A DNA stretch of 64,000 nucleotides from PALSA-1004 sp963804885 (GTDB taxonomy: Bacteria; Pseudomonadota; Gammaproteobacteria; Burkholderiales; SG8-41), in assembly GCA_963804885.1 (NCBI GenBank), contig CAWDSF010000005.1, positions 330,900 to 394,899 of the forward strand. Reading direction: 5' to 3'. The position numbers were made by a program, and so were the translations under genes. A model generated the notes under the pieces. It was given only the letters and a program-made list of their open reading frames with translations, ran no database searches and was not told the origin of the DNA. Shown here piece by piece: positions 17,233 through 25,872 of this stretch (position 1 is its first letter; each line of letters opens with the position of its first letter).

Positions 17233-18363
17233 CTAAGTTCTTCGCAGGTTCACTTCCCTCATTACTTCTTCCGCAATCTTGTCGTACAAGGCCTCTTGCT
17301 CGATCGGGCTCATGCCCAGCAGAGGACTGCCCGGATCGTTCGCCGCCTGAAAAGTGCTCAGGATCGGGTCGCGCCGAAAACCGCAGGGCTTGAGTATGAC
17401 CGGCAGAATACGCAGGCCGCTGTGATCCGCTTTGATCAGCAGCGGCGGCAGCTCATTGTTCACGATGAAATCGGAAGCGAGAAAGTCCGCGCTGATCAGC
17501 AGAATGGCGATGACGGAGTCATCCAGATTCTTCTTCAGTTCCGCCCGCCATTTGTCCCCGGTTCTGATGCGCGTGTCCGACCAGCAAACAACGGTATTCG
17601 ATCGTTCCAGGGGTTTTAAGTGAACCAGCAATCGCTCCAGGCACCCGGTGTCGTTGTGACTGTAGGAAATGAACAGCTTGGGTTGGGCGGCCGCCCCTTT
17701 GTTCTCGGGAGCGTATGAGCGCGCCGCATCGATGGCGAAGTTCTTTAATGTCTGACCCAGGTTCGGCTCGAAAAGATCGCGTTTCTGGCCTGCATACCGA
17801 TCCTGGCCGGCGTCGCTTTTATGCACGCCGTGAGCCAGAAAGTTCTGGACGTCAAATCGGGTTACGCCCTGCTGATGCAGGAAGTAAACGGCATGACTGT
17901 CTTTTTCGCCAAATATCGCCAGCAGACAGTCGGCACCGTGCACCACCTTGCGGCCGCTCGTCTGGACGTAAAGAATGGCGCGCTGAATGACCCGCTGGAA
18001 ACCCAGCGTCGGGAGCGTGCCCTGCTCCGCCTGGTCGGCCAATATTGATGCGTTCTCGTCGATGAAAACGCTGACGCGGGACTTGAGCTCATCGAGATTC
18101 GCATTGCATGCGAGCAGCGCTTTTTTTGCCGTCGACTCATTCAGCAAACCGACGAGAAGATGCTCGACGGTTATGAATTCATGCTTGCGGCTCCGCGCGT
18201 CGACGAACAGGGAATGCAAAACGTCTTCGAGCTCCTGAGCAATGGTCGCAGGCGATTTCGGCTCGTTGAGCTCGAGCGGCGATGACTTCGGAGCATCGCC
18301 GTTGTGTTTCTTATGCCGCTTCTTTCGGTCCCTGGACGTCGAAGATTTTTCTTTAGCTGCCAT
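17233..18363 (-). CDS. ClpA-type N-domain fused to a TIR domain
   Basis: 376-residue fusion. Residues 1-35 are basic and Lys/Ser-rich. Residues of about 42-180 form a double Clp_N repeat very like the ClpA N-domain (HEFITVEHLLVGLLNES; TLGFQRVIQRAILYVQTSGR). Residues of about 198-222 (EPNLGQTLKNFAIDAARSY) resemble the linker that in ClpA precedes its first AAA+ module. No Walker motif follows. From residue 228 a bacterial TIR domain takes over: FISYSHND (231-238), VCWSDTRIRTGDKW, then ILLISADFLASDFIVNNELP. Glu304 in NNEL aligns with the catalytic glutamate of TIR NADases. No signal peptide, so cytosolic. Third gene of an operon with a zinc-ribbon protein and a TAXI receptor, 30 bases after the latter. 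A role as NAD-cleaving or signalling effector with ClpA-like substrate recognition is inference. Confidence 0.9.
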   Translation of the reverse strand: MAAKEKSSTSRDRKKRHKKHNGDAPKSSPLELNEPKSPATIAQELEDVLHSLFVDARSRKHEFITVEHLLVGLLNESTAKKALLACNANLDELKSRVSVFIDENASILADQAEQGTLPTLGFQRVIQRAILYVQTSGRKVVHGADCLLAIFGEKDSHAVYFLHQQGVTRFDVQNFLAHGVHKSDAGQDRYAGQKRDLFEPNLGQTLKNFAIDAARSYAPENKGAAAQPKLFISYSHNDTGCLERLLVHLKPLERSNTVVCWSDTRIRTGDKWRAELKKNLDDSVIAILLISADFLASDFIVNNELPPLLIKADHSGLRILPVILKPCGFRRDPILSTFQAANDPGSPLLGMSPIEQEALYDKIAEEVMREVNLRRT

Positions 18364-18393
18364 ATTTAAAGCGTCGTCGCAAAAGCGGGTCCC

Positions 18394-19458
18394 TCAATTG
18401 CAGAAACCGAGAATACGCTCTTCCGCCGAGCACTGCTTCGAGGGCTTCGGCACGGGCCGCGACCTCGTGCTGGCAGCGCAGGTACGAATCTGCTTTGCCG
18501 TGGGCGCGTAGTACGTCCAGCCCGGCGGCAGGTCGGACAGCCTCAGGCTTACTTCGCGCCATTTCGGATGGCCTTTCTCCTGCAGGGTCGCGAAATTCTG
18601 GCACAGCGATTTCGCGAACCGCGCGAGCTGGCTTACCGTGCCTCCCATGTTGAAATCGTAGGTGACGAGGAATGCGCCCACCGAGATTGTCGTGAAATCC
18701 TGCTGCAGGAGCTGGGGGTAACTCGCCGCGCTGATAGTCGATTGGGAATAGACCGTCAGCGGCAGCTTGCTCGACGGATGCGCGGGATCGAACTTCAGCA
18801 ATTTGATGTACTTCTGCGCTTCAGGCTTCATATTGGAAATCAATGGCGCCGGCTGGCCTGCCGCGACCACCACGACATCGACCGATTTGTCGCCTATCAG
18901 CTTGACTAGGGCGTCCTCGTTCGAGAGATAGCTTGCCTTCGCCTCCGGAATGGGCCCGTTGAACATCATGCGGTAAAGCGTATGCGTGATCAGGGCCGCG
19001 CCGCTGCCTACTACGCCGCCGTTGATCCTGGCGTCCTTAATGTCGTGAAGGTAGTTGTACGGCGCGTCCGCCCGTACGATGTAATGAATCTCGGTGTTGT
19101 ACAGCGGCAGGATTACGCGCAGCGGCTTGATGATGGCGCTCGCGTCCGCGTTGCCGGCTTTCGATCTGTCCAGGAAGGCTTGGTACACGTCTGCCTGGAC
19201 TATCGCAAATTTTACGCCTGCGTCATAGCGCAGATGCTTGATATTCGCGGCCGAGCCCGCGGTCGGCAGGACCTCCAGCGAGATGCCCGCTTCGGGCGCG
19301 ACGTATTTGGCGAGATCGGCGCCGATCGCGAAGTAGGTGCCCTTCTCGTTCGCCGTAACAATTTTGTATTCGACCTCCGCGAGGGCGACCCCTCCGTGAA
19401 GCCAAAGCGCCGCCGGTATGAGCGCGCGCAACCAGCTACCGACAATCCGTGTGGCCAC
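18394..19458 (-). CDS. TAXI-family TRAP transporter solute receptor with a Cys-rich tail
   Basis: 354-residue exported receptor. GTG start at 19458 with AGGAG upstream; signal peptide about 1-27 (cut near ALAEV). TAXI landmarks are visible (IVTANEKGTYFAIGADLAKY, VLPTAGSAANIKHL, FAIVQADVY, VVGSGAALITHTLYRM). After the receptor fold it has a tail with C-x9-C, CSAEERILGFC (343-353), not a usual TAXI feature. The same motif type occurs twice in the upstream zinc-ribbon protein. No TRAP membrane subunits are near, so it may serve as a sensor. It starts one base after the upstream stop. Confidence 0.88.
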   Translation of the reverse strand: MATRIVGSWLRALIPAALWLHGGVALAEVEYKIVTANEKGTYFAIGADLAKYVAPEAGISLEVLPTAGSAANIKHLRYDAGVKFAIVQADVYQAFLDRSKAGNADASAIIKPLRVILPLYNTEIHYIVRADAPYNYLHDIKDARINGGVVGSGAALITHTLYRMMFNGPIPEAKASYLSNEDALVKLIGDKSVDVVVVAAGQPAPLISNMKPEAQKYIKLLKFDPAHPSSKLPLTVYSQSTISAASYPQLLQQDFTTISVGAFLVTYDFNMGGTVSQLARFAKSLCQNFATLQEKGHPKWREVSLRLSDLPPGWTYYAPTAKQIRTCAASTRSRPVPKPSKQCSAEERILGFCN

Positions 19459-19459
19459 T

Positions 19460-20248
19460 TTATTCTCTCCTGGAAGGTTGGTTCACAACACATAACCCAA
19501 GGGCGGCTGCCGCCTCCGTGCATCCCTGCTGGCGAGGCGGCTCTGCCCCACCCGCAGCCTTGCGCGTTTCCTCTGCCTGTGCACGCGCCGTCGGAGCGGA
19601 GGCGTCCTTCGCGCCGCACAGCCCGAGCGCCGTCATGGCCTCGGTGCACGCCTCCTGCAAAGCCGGCGGGGCCTGCCGCGATTCCGCGCCGCGACGATCC
19701 ACACGCGGCGCGTTTGCTGCCGCAGGTGCGGCCGCCTCAGGCACAACTTTGGCAGGTAAGGCCTCCGCAGGGCTGGCAGGCGGCACCGATTCGTTCAACT
19801 TGGCGGGCACGACGTCGTCGGTCGCCCCTTTCCGCTCGATCACACCGGCGGCGGCGGGTTCCCCTCGAACTCCGTCGCCGCTGCCCGCCGTGCCTGGCGC
19901 AGTCGGATCAAGCTCACTGCGCTGCGAAGGCCGCAACGCACGTTCTATCGTTTCGGGCACACTGAAAAAATAGACTTTGAATTGGGTATATGCGTAGAGG
20001 CCCAGTGCGGCGACCAGGACGAGGAGGAGACTGCCGACAGCCGTCCGGGAAGACGGACGCGAGGTGGGTTCGGGAAGGCGTGGCGCGGGCGGAGGGGACC
20101 GGACAGGGCTGGCGGTATCCAAGGGGTCGCGCATGTGCTCCGGCAACACGCCCACTTGCCCGCCGCAACCGGTGCAATACCGCGCGTCTGCCGGATTGTC
20201 GTGGCCGCAGTAAGGGCATTGAATGGGTGGCGACGCGCCGTCGTCCAT
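19460..20248 (-). CDS. Zinc-ribbon membrane protein with twin CTEAxxALGLC motifs
   Basis: 262 residues from the ATG at 20248 (a TTG at 20275 would add nine). N-terminal zinc ribbon CPYC...CTGC (Cys11, 14, 25, 28), Pro-rich stretch, one membrane helix (about 70-88), then a long Ala/Pro/Glu-rich region. It carries two copies of an 11-residue motif, CTEAMTALGLC (201-211) and CTEAAAALGLC (243-253). The topology suggests a cytosolic ribbon and an outside tail. No family assigned. First gene of the operon leading to the TAXI receptor and ClpN-TIR protein, and may be the sensor arm. Confidence 0.8.
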   Translation of the reverse strand: MDDGASPPIQCPYCGHDNPADARYCTGCGGQVGVLPEHMRDPLDTASPVRSPPPAPRLPEPTSRPSSRTAVGSLLLVLVAALGLYAYTQFKVYFFSVPETIERALRPSQRSELDPTAPGTAGSGDGVRGEPAAAGVIERKGATDDVVPAKLNESVPPASPAEALPAKVVPEAAAPAAANAPRVDRRGAESRQAPPALQEACTEAMTALGLCGAKDASAPTARAQAEETRKAAGGAEPPRQQGCTEAAAALGLCVVNQPSRRE

Positions 20249-20333
20249 ACAGTCATCTTGAGCGCGGGCCTGCAAGCCGGCAATCAGGCAATGTCCGACA
20301 AAAAAGTGGGACGCTACCCTCTATGACAGATGT

Positions 20334-20675
20334 TTACGCAGGCACTCCGTCGGACCCGCAAGCGACCTCAGCTTGAGCGACCGAATTCGGGCATGGCAAG
20401 GTCGCCATGAGCAATTCATGACGCATCAAATCGCGTACTCGGTACTTGCTCAGCACGTTAAGGCTTACCAGATATGAGTTGCTCGCCGGCTCCCTGTTTA
20501 GTCCAGCGGCCAACTTATCAAGGAACTGCTTATCCAGCTGCGGCTTCGTTCGCTCGACAACCTCCACGCCGGACGCCATGTTTTCCCTGGAGACGATCAC
20601 GAACCCGCAGCCCTTATCAACGACTTCATAAATCATCTGATCGGCGCAGTGCATGTTTTGCGGCGGGGAAAGCAA
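20334..20675 (-). CDS. Hypothetical protein, upstream of the zinc-ribbon operon
   Basis: 113-residue frame (106 from an inner Met at 20654) with balanced composition (DQMIYEVVDKGCGFVIVSRE, LDKLAAGLNREPASNSYLVS). It lies 85 bases upstream of the zinc-ribbon gene on the same strand. No domain recognised and no clear ribosome-binding site; coding status is uncertain. Confidence 0.4.
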   Translation of the reverse strand: MLSPPQNMHCADQMIYEVVDKGCGFVIVSRENMASGVEVVERTKPQLDKQFLDKLAAGLNREPASNSYLVSLNVLSKYRVRDLMRHELLMATLPCPNSVAQAEVACGSDGVPA

Positions 20676-21244
20676 TCAGGCTAAGGGTTGGATAGCGGTT
20701 CGCCTAGGGGATACGCTCCTACAATGTCCTACAAACCCGTTACCCTCTATACGTCAGGCGTATTCAATCCGTGCGCTTTCTGGACGGGTAATATTTTTGA
20801 AAACATTGAAGGCTATGCTCCGCTCGCCTGTGCGGAATTTCGTGGGGGCGCTGCCGCTTAGCCGTTTGCCATTTCATGGGTACTTTTGGAGTAGGATAAA
20901 TACCTACAAAATGCAAATTGAATGGTAGCAAAGAATATTTACAAAGTATGCGCTGACAGTTCTCCAAGTAACGGTCACGATACCTCTACGTGAGTGACGT
21001 ATTGGGTGCAAGGCGTGAATAACGTATTTTGGTGCAAGGTTCTAATTATTAAGTAGAATACCAATCAAGTAGGCCGCCAGTCGCATTCGTCTGTCGGATT
21101 TTCGCGGTTATCTTCTCAATTCTCGTCGGCATTTACGCCGCTCAACCTCGATTCAGGCAAGAAGTGCGAGAAATGTCCTACACGGGCATGCCTCCGGCTT
21201 GGTCCAATTATTGCTAGAAACAGATGTGAAAAAAGGACAGCGCA
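20676..21244. other. Intergenic region, AT-richer than its surroundings
   Basis: About 570 bases between the hypothetical gene and the intact response regulator. Base composition is clearly lower in GC than in neighbouring genes. No gene is convincing. The regulator's promoter should lie near its right end. Confidence 0.45.
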
Positions 21245-21877
21245 ATGACCCGTATTTTAGTAGTGGACGACCATGAAATTGTAAGAGCGGGGCTCAAAGA
21301 GCTCCTCTCGATTTATCATGAGTTTACGGTGGCCGGCGAGGCCGGATCCGGCGCCGACGCTGTAAAAATGGTGCGCGAAGCGAACTGGGATGTCGTTCTG
21401 CTGGACATTTCGATGCCCGACATGAACGGAATTGAGGCACTCACGCAAATCAGGCGCATCAAACCGGAGCAGCCGGTGCTGATCCTGACCATGCATCCGG
21501 AAGATCAATATGCGGTCAACCTGTTGCGGGCGGGCGCCAACGGCTATTTGCGTAAGGAATGCAGCCCCGAAATGCTGGTGGCAGCGATCCGGACGGTCGC
21601 ATCCGGCCGCCGCTACATAAGTCCGGCGCTCGGCGATCAACTCGCAGGAGAGCTCGACGGCGAGGGACATAAGGCGCCGCACACGGAGTTGTCGGACCGG
21701 GAGTTTCAGGTATTTTGCAAGCTCGCCGCCGGTCAGGCGGTTTCCGAAGTCGCGGATGAGCTTTTCCTGAGCGTCAAGACCGTCAGCACGTACCGTGCGC
21801 GCATCCTCGACAAGATGCGCATCAAATCCAACGCGCACATCACCTACTACGCGATCAAGCACGGCTTGATTCAGTAG
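21245..21877 (+). CDS. NarL/UvrY-type response regulator
   Basis: 210-residue two-component regulator. Receiver domain (about 1-120) with acidic pair VVDDHE, phospho-Asp in VVLLDISMPDMNG, Thr in LILTMH and Lys in YLRKE. LuxR-type helix-turn-helix (about 145-205; TELSDREFQVFCKLAAGQ, LSVKTVSTYRARILDKM). Overall like UvrY/GacA. No sensor kinase is adjacent. It is the intact paralog of the broken gene at 15680, and the two flank the zinc-ribbon/TAXI/ClpN-TIR island in the same orientation. Confidence 0.93.
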   Translation: MTRILVVDDHEIVRAGLKELLSIYHEFTVAGEAGSGADAVKMVREANWDVVLLDISMPDMNGIEALTQIRRIKPEQPVLILTMHPEDQYAVNLLRAGANGYLRKECSPEMLVAAIRTVASGRRYISPALGDQLAGELDGEGHKAPHTELSDREFQVFCKLAAGQAVSEVADELFLSVKTVSTYRARILDKMRIKSNAHITYYAIKHGLIQ

Positions 21878-22029
21878 CCCGCGACCGCGGGTCAGCGTCC
21901 GTCGGGTGCAGGTTTCCGCGGAGCGCGGCAAAGGTCTTTCCTGGATAGTCAAAGCGAACACTGACGAATATCGGTCGTCCTCGCTAATGTTCGGCGTCAT
22001 GCGCAATTCCCGGCGTCACCCCGGACTTT

Positions 22030-22046
22030 AACGTCCGCCGGACGTT
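22030..22046. repeat. Perfect 17-bp palindrome upstream of the M23 gene
   Basis: AACGTCCG-C-CGGACGTT, perfect 8-bp arms around one base, 43 bases before the M23 peptidase start. Could be an operator, or a short hairpin ending transcription from the regulator gene; the following bases (gttt) are only weakly T-rich. Confidence 0.5.
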
Positions 22047-22088
22047 GTTTCGGGTAAGATGACGCGCTTCCGAATCCTGTAGAACAGC

Positions 22089-23591
22089 ATGAGCACCTTC
22101 TCCTCCGACCATTCCCGCAGCAAAGCCCCCGTCGTAATAGTCCTCGTCCTCATCATCGCCGCCCTGGGCGCAGGAGCGTGGTACCTGCACCCGCGCTTCG
22201 AATCCGATCCGCCGCAGATCAGTCTTACGCCCAACGCCGACGTCATCGGCCTCGCCCCGCTCGAGCTCCAGGTGACCGACAAGGGGACCGGCTTGAAGTC
22301 CCTCACGGCTATCCTATCGCAAGGCGGAGCCGACCAGCGCCTTGCCTTGGAGCAGTTCAGCCAGCCAGTGGGCGAGCACAAGGTCACCGTCGCGCTGGTC
22401 AAAGTGCCGGGGGTCAAGGAAGGACCGGCGGTGCTGCGTGTTACTGCCCGCGACGCTTCGCTGTGGCGCTGGTTCAAAGGCAACGAGACCGTCCTGGAAA
22501 AGAACGTCACGATCGACATCACCCCGCCGACGCTCGACCTCGTCGCCGACGACCGGTACGTGAATTTCGGCGGCGTCGGCGTGATCGTCTACAAGCCCTC
22601 GCCCGACACGGCGACCAGCGGGGTCAAGATGGGCAACTACTTCTTTCCCGGCTTCGCGGGCCAGATCAAGGACCATCCGGATTATTTCCTCGCCCTCTTC
22701 GCGCACCCGTACAACGCGCCGCCGGACACACGCCCCACGCTCGTCGCCACCGACAAGGCGGGCAACACGCGCGAGATGCGCCTCGCCTACGAGCTGAAGA
22801 ACGTCAAGTACCGCAAGAGCACCATCGAAATCAGCGACAATTTCCTGCAGAACAAGATCGTGCCGCTGATCGAGGACATTGCCGCGCGGCAGGGAACGCC
22901 CAAGGATCAATTCATCGCGGTGAACAAGACGCTGCGCAAGGTCAACGAAGACAAGATCACCGAGGTGACGAAGCAGGCGACGCCGCAGATGCTGTGGAAG
23001 GACGCCTTCGCGCAACTCAGCAACTCGAAGGTCGAAGCGAACTTCGCCGACTATCGGACGTACACGTACAAGGGCGAGGCGGCCGACAACGCCTATCACC
23101 TCGGTTACGACCTCTCGGTCACCAAGAATTACCCGGTTGAAGCGTCGAACGCCGGCAAGATCGCGTTCGCCGGGCCGCTAGGAATCTATGGCAATGCCGT
23201 GATCATCGATCATGGCCTCGGGCTCTTCTCCCTGTACGGGCACCTGAGCGCGATCGACGTGAAGGTCGGCGATTCCGTCACCAAGCGCCAGATACTCGGC
23301 AAGACCGGCGAGACAGGGCTCGCCGCGGGCGATCACCTGCACTTCGGGATATACCTCGCTGGCCTTCCCGTGCTGCCCGTGGAGTGGTGGGATCAGAAAT
23401 GGATCGACGACAACATCACGCCGAAGCTGGAAGGCAGAAGCGGGCAGGAGATTGCGGAGGCGCAGCAGGGCAAAGGAAAGGTCGAAGAGCAAGCGGCGGC
23501 GGTAGGTCAAGCGTCACCGGCGCGAGTAAGGTTGTCCCTTCGACGTTACTTGCTGGCCCGCGCTTTTCCCAGCGGGGAGCGCGTTTGCTGA
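22089..23591 (+). CDS. M23-family metallopeptidase (LytM-like), membrane-anchored
   Basis: 500-residue protein: one N-terminal membrane helix (about 14-33), a long beta-rich periplasmic region (about 40-325), and a C-terminal M23 domain. Zinc ligands are visible: His337 and Asp341 in YHLGYD, and His416/His418 in GDHLHFG. Predicted role is cleavage of peptidoglycan cross-links or activation of amidases in the periplasm. The last 80 or so residues (from NITPKLEGRSG) are low complexity, and the final 15 codons overlap the convergent AsmA gene by 46 bases. The real protein may therefore end earlier if a frameshift lies there. Confidence 0.9.
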   Translation: MSTFSSDHSRSKAPVVIVLVLIIAALGAGAWYLHPRFESDPPQISLTPNADVIGLAPLELQVTDKGTGLKSLTAILSQGGADQRLALEQFSQPVGEHKVTVALVKVPGVKEGPAVLRVTARDASLWRWFKGNETVLEKNVTIDITPPTLDLVADDRYVNFGGVGVIVYKPSPDTATSGVKMGNYFFPGFAGQIKDHPDYFLALFAHPYNAPPDTRPTLVATDKAGNTREMRLAYELKNVKYRKSTIEISDNFLQNKIVPLIEDIAARQGTPKDQFIAVNKTLRKVNEDKITEVTKQATPQMLWKDAFAQLSNSKVEANFADYRTYTYKGEAADNAYHLGYDLSVTKNYPVEASNAGKIAFAGPLGIYGNAVIIDHGLGLFSLYGHLSAIDVKVGDSVTKRQILGKTGETGLAAGDHLHFGIYLAGLPVLPVEWWDQKWIDDNITPKLEGRSGQEIAEAQQGKGKVEEQAAAVGQASPARVRLSLRRYLLARAFPSGERVC

Positions 23592-25606
23592 TCGGCGCCC
23601 TTGACCTGACCAAGCACTTCGGCGCAGTCGGTTTCCGCTCCTGGCCCGGTCTCGATCAGCGGTATCAGAGCGGCAAGCGGATTGACCACCGCCAGGCCGA
23701 TAACGGCTCCCGCGCGCAGCGCCAGCGGCGCTTTTTCCAGCGCAAATTCCGGGTTCCTGAAGCTGCCATAAAGCCGCACCGGCGTCCTTAGCGACAAGAT
23801 GCCCGGCTTCTTGGGCTTCGGTTCGATTTTCATGTCGAACGTCTCGTGCTCCAGATCGAAGACCCCGTCACCGGTGATTTGCGTCTGCTCCGTGTCCACG
23901 ACTAATACGGTCGAGGTTCCCTGCCCTTTCGCGATGTCGAATGCAACACCGCCGCATCGCACCGCGATGTCCTTATCGCCGCCGGCGAGCAGGCGCAGGG
24001 CTTTGCCGCCATTCAGGCCGCTTAGCGCATCGAGCAGGTTGGAGACCCGGCCGTTGGAAATGGCGGCGCTCAACTTGCCATCGGCTTTGGCCGCGGCGTC
24101 CGCGATTGAGTTGCCCGTGCCCCGAATGTCGAATTTTGCTCCGACCGTGCCTGCGGCTTTCGCGATCTTCTGGTTTTCCGGCAAAAGCCGGTCCAGCTGC
24201 AGGCGCCGGAAATCTGCCTGGACCGTCGATTTGAGTGTTGGCTGCCGCGCATCGAGCGTGACGTGCGCGAGTATGGCGCCCCCTGCGAACCCGAAATCCA
24301 GCGGATCGATCTTCATGAAACCGTCGTGGAGCTTAAACGCTGCGCGCAGGCTCTCGAACGGCAGCGCGGTGGGTGCCTCGAGCTTCTTTGCGTCGAGCGT
24401 TACTTCCGCGTCGATGGCCTGCAGCCGGCTGCCTTCGAAAGTTCCTGCCGGCAAAATTCGCTCCGCATCGCGCGCCTTTTCCGCGACTTTGGCAGCCGGT
24501 CTTGTGTTGGTTTCTGCCTGCGTGGTGATGGGCTTGCCCATGGCCTCTTTTGTTTTCACGCCAACCAGTGGGCCGAGGTCGTTTAGTTTCATTAATTTGC
24601 TGTGCAGTTCAGCCGTCAATAAGGGGCGAGGCTCGCGTTCTTCGTACGCGCCCTTGCCGTACACATCAGTCGACCCGATTTTCCCCGCCAGATTTTCCAT
24701 CGTGTAGCGATGGCCTTTCAGCTTGAGATTGCCGCGCAAGCTATATGGAGGTGAAGCCGGCAGCGGAAGCAGCAGGAAAGGGTACAGATTGGCCATCGTC
24801 TGCCCTTCGATCTGCAGCATTACATCGATGCCGCTGATGTTCGCCGCATCCGCAATCGAGCCTTCGATATTCAGTTTGGTAGTCCCGGCGACCAGACTGC
24901 CCCAGACGGGAAACATCACGCCCGATTCCTGAAAGCTCAACACCTCTCCGGTAAGGGCTTTCCCGGCAAAGGTTGCATCGTGGTATTTGCCCTTGAATGT
25001 GTAGCGGGTCGAGTAACGGTCGTTCTTCGGGCGGGCGTCCGCGTTCTTGACCTGTTCATCGACCGTCGGATCGAACGTGCTCGCGTCTACCAGGAGCTCG
25101 AATGGTATGCCGTGATCCACATAGCGCAACCGTCCCTTGTCGACCGATAGCGCACCGATACGAAACCGGCTCGGGGACGTGTCCGAAGGTTCGGAGAGTA
25201 TCCAGTTCTTGCGGTCGTCCTTGAGACGTTCGAATAGCAGGTTCGCATCAGTGAGCGCGACGCGCGGCACGTACACTTTGCCATCGAACAGATCGCGCAG
25301 CGAAACCGAGAACTCGAGGGTTTTCACGTCGGCCATTGGCCGCTTCTCGCCCCAGTCGGCGTTGCCGAACGTCAAGCCTTGCATGCGTATCGTCGGGGTC
25401 AGCCCGAGTTTGACGTCAAGGTCCGATATCTCGAATGTCCGGTTCGTCTTCTTCGAGATGTACGACTCCAGCGGATGGCGTATCCAGTTCCAGTCGAAAA
25501 GCAGGAGCAGGACGAACAGCGCCACCGCGAACACGACCATGCCACCGAGGATCGGGTGGACTCGAAAAAAATTTCCTGACCGGCCGGTCGCCACATTGCG
25601 AAGCAT
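23546..25606 (-). CDS. AsmA-family protein
   Basis: 686-residue AsmA-like protein with an N-terminal membrane helix (about 20-40) followed by the family's hallmark start of the chorein-like groove (HPLESYISKKTNRTFEISDL). The C-terminal AsmA_2 region includes GTGNSIADAAAKADGKLSAA and the RTPVRLYGSFRNPEF block. AsmA proteins span the periplasm and are linked to lipid transport or outer-membrane assembly. Convergent with the M23 gene. Confidence 0.92.
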   Translation of the reverse strand: MLRNVATGRSGNFFRVHPILGGMVVFAVALFVLLLLFDWNWIRHPLESYISKKTNRTFEISDLDVKLGLTPTIRMQGLTFGNADWGEKRPMADVKTLEFSVSLRDLFDGKVYVPRVALTDANLLFERLKDDRKNWILSEPSDTSPSRFRIGALSVDKGRLRYVDHGIPFELLVDASTFDPTVDEQVKNADARPKNDRYSTRYTFKGKYHDATFAGKALTGEVLSFQESGVMFPVWGSLVAGTTKLNIEGSIADAANISGIDVMLQIEGQTMANLYPFLLLPLPASPPYSLRGNLKLKGHRYTMENLAGKIGSTDVYGKGAYEEREPRPLLTAELHSKLMKLNDLGPLVGVKTKEAMGKPITTQAETNTRPAAKVAEKARDAERILPAGTFEGSRLQAIDAEVTLDAKKLEAPTALPFESLRAAFKLHDGFMKIDPLDFGFAGGAILAHVTLDARQPTLKSTVQADFRRLQLDRLLPENQKIAKAAGTVGAKFDIRGTGNSIADAAAKADGKLSAAISNGRVSNLLDALSGLNGGKALRLLAGGDKDIAVRCGGVAFDIAKGQGTSTVLVVDTEQTQITGDGVFDLEHETFDMKIEPKPKKPGILSLRTPVRLYGSFRNPEFALEKAPLALRAGAVIGLAVVNPLAALIPLIETGPGAETDCAEVLGQVKGADQQTRSPLGKARASK

Positions 25607-25872
25607 AGCCTTTGGAAGTACGTCGCCTAGCTCCAGGCGTCTGATTGACTCGTGCGCGCTCGCCTACACGAGCGCGAATCGCTTTCGACAAGGCAATAAC
25701 GCTCCAGGGCGATGTCGCGAGCACTAGGTGATGACAGCCGGCTCCTACATTTTTTTCAGCGGAAAATACGTTCCCCCAACCAGGCGAATTTCAGATAGTG
25801 AATTCGCACGGCGAGAAATTGGGCTTGGGCATACGTCTGGCGTTTCAGCCGCGCATTTCAGGGAATCCATTC

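Noticed and set aside
17203..17619. 138-residue plus-strand frame overlapping the TIR domain
   Set aside because: Lies antisense to conserved TIR motifs; no independent support.
21878..21891. Hairpin CCCGCG/CGCGGG after the intact regulator as terminator
   Set aside because: Loop of two bases and no T run; too weak to call.
22314..23099. 261-residue minus-strand frame
   Set aside because: Antisense to the M23 peptidase; shadow composition.
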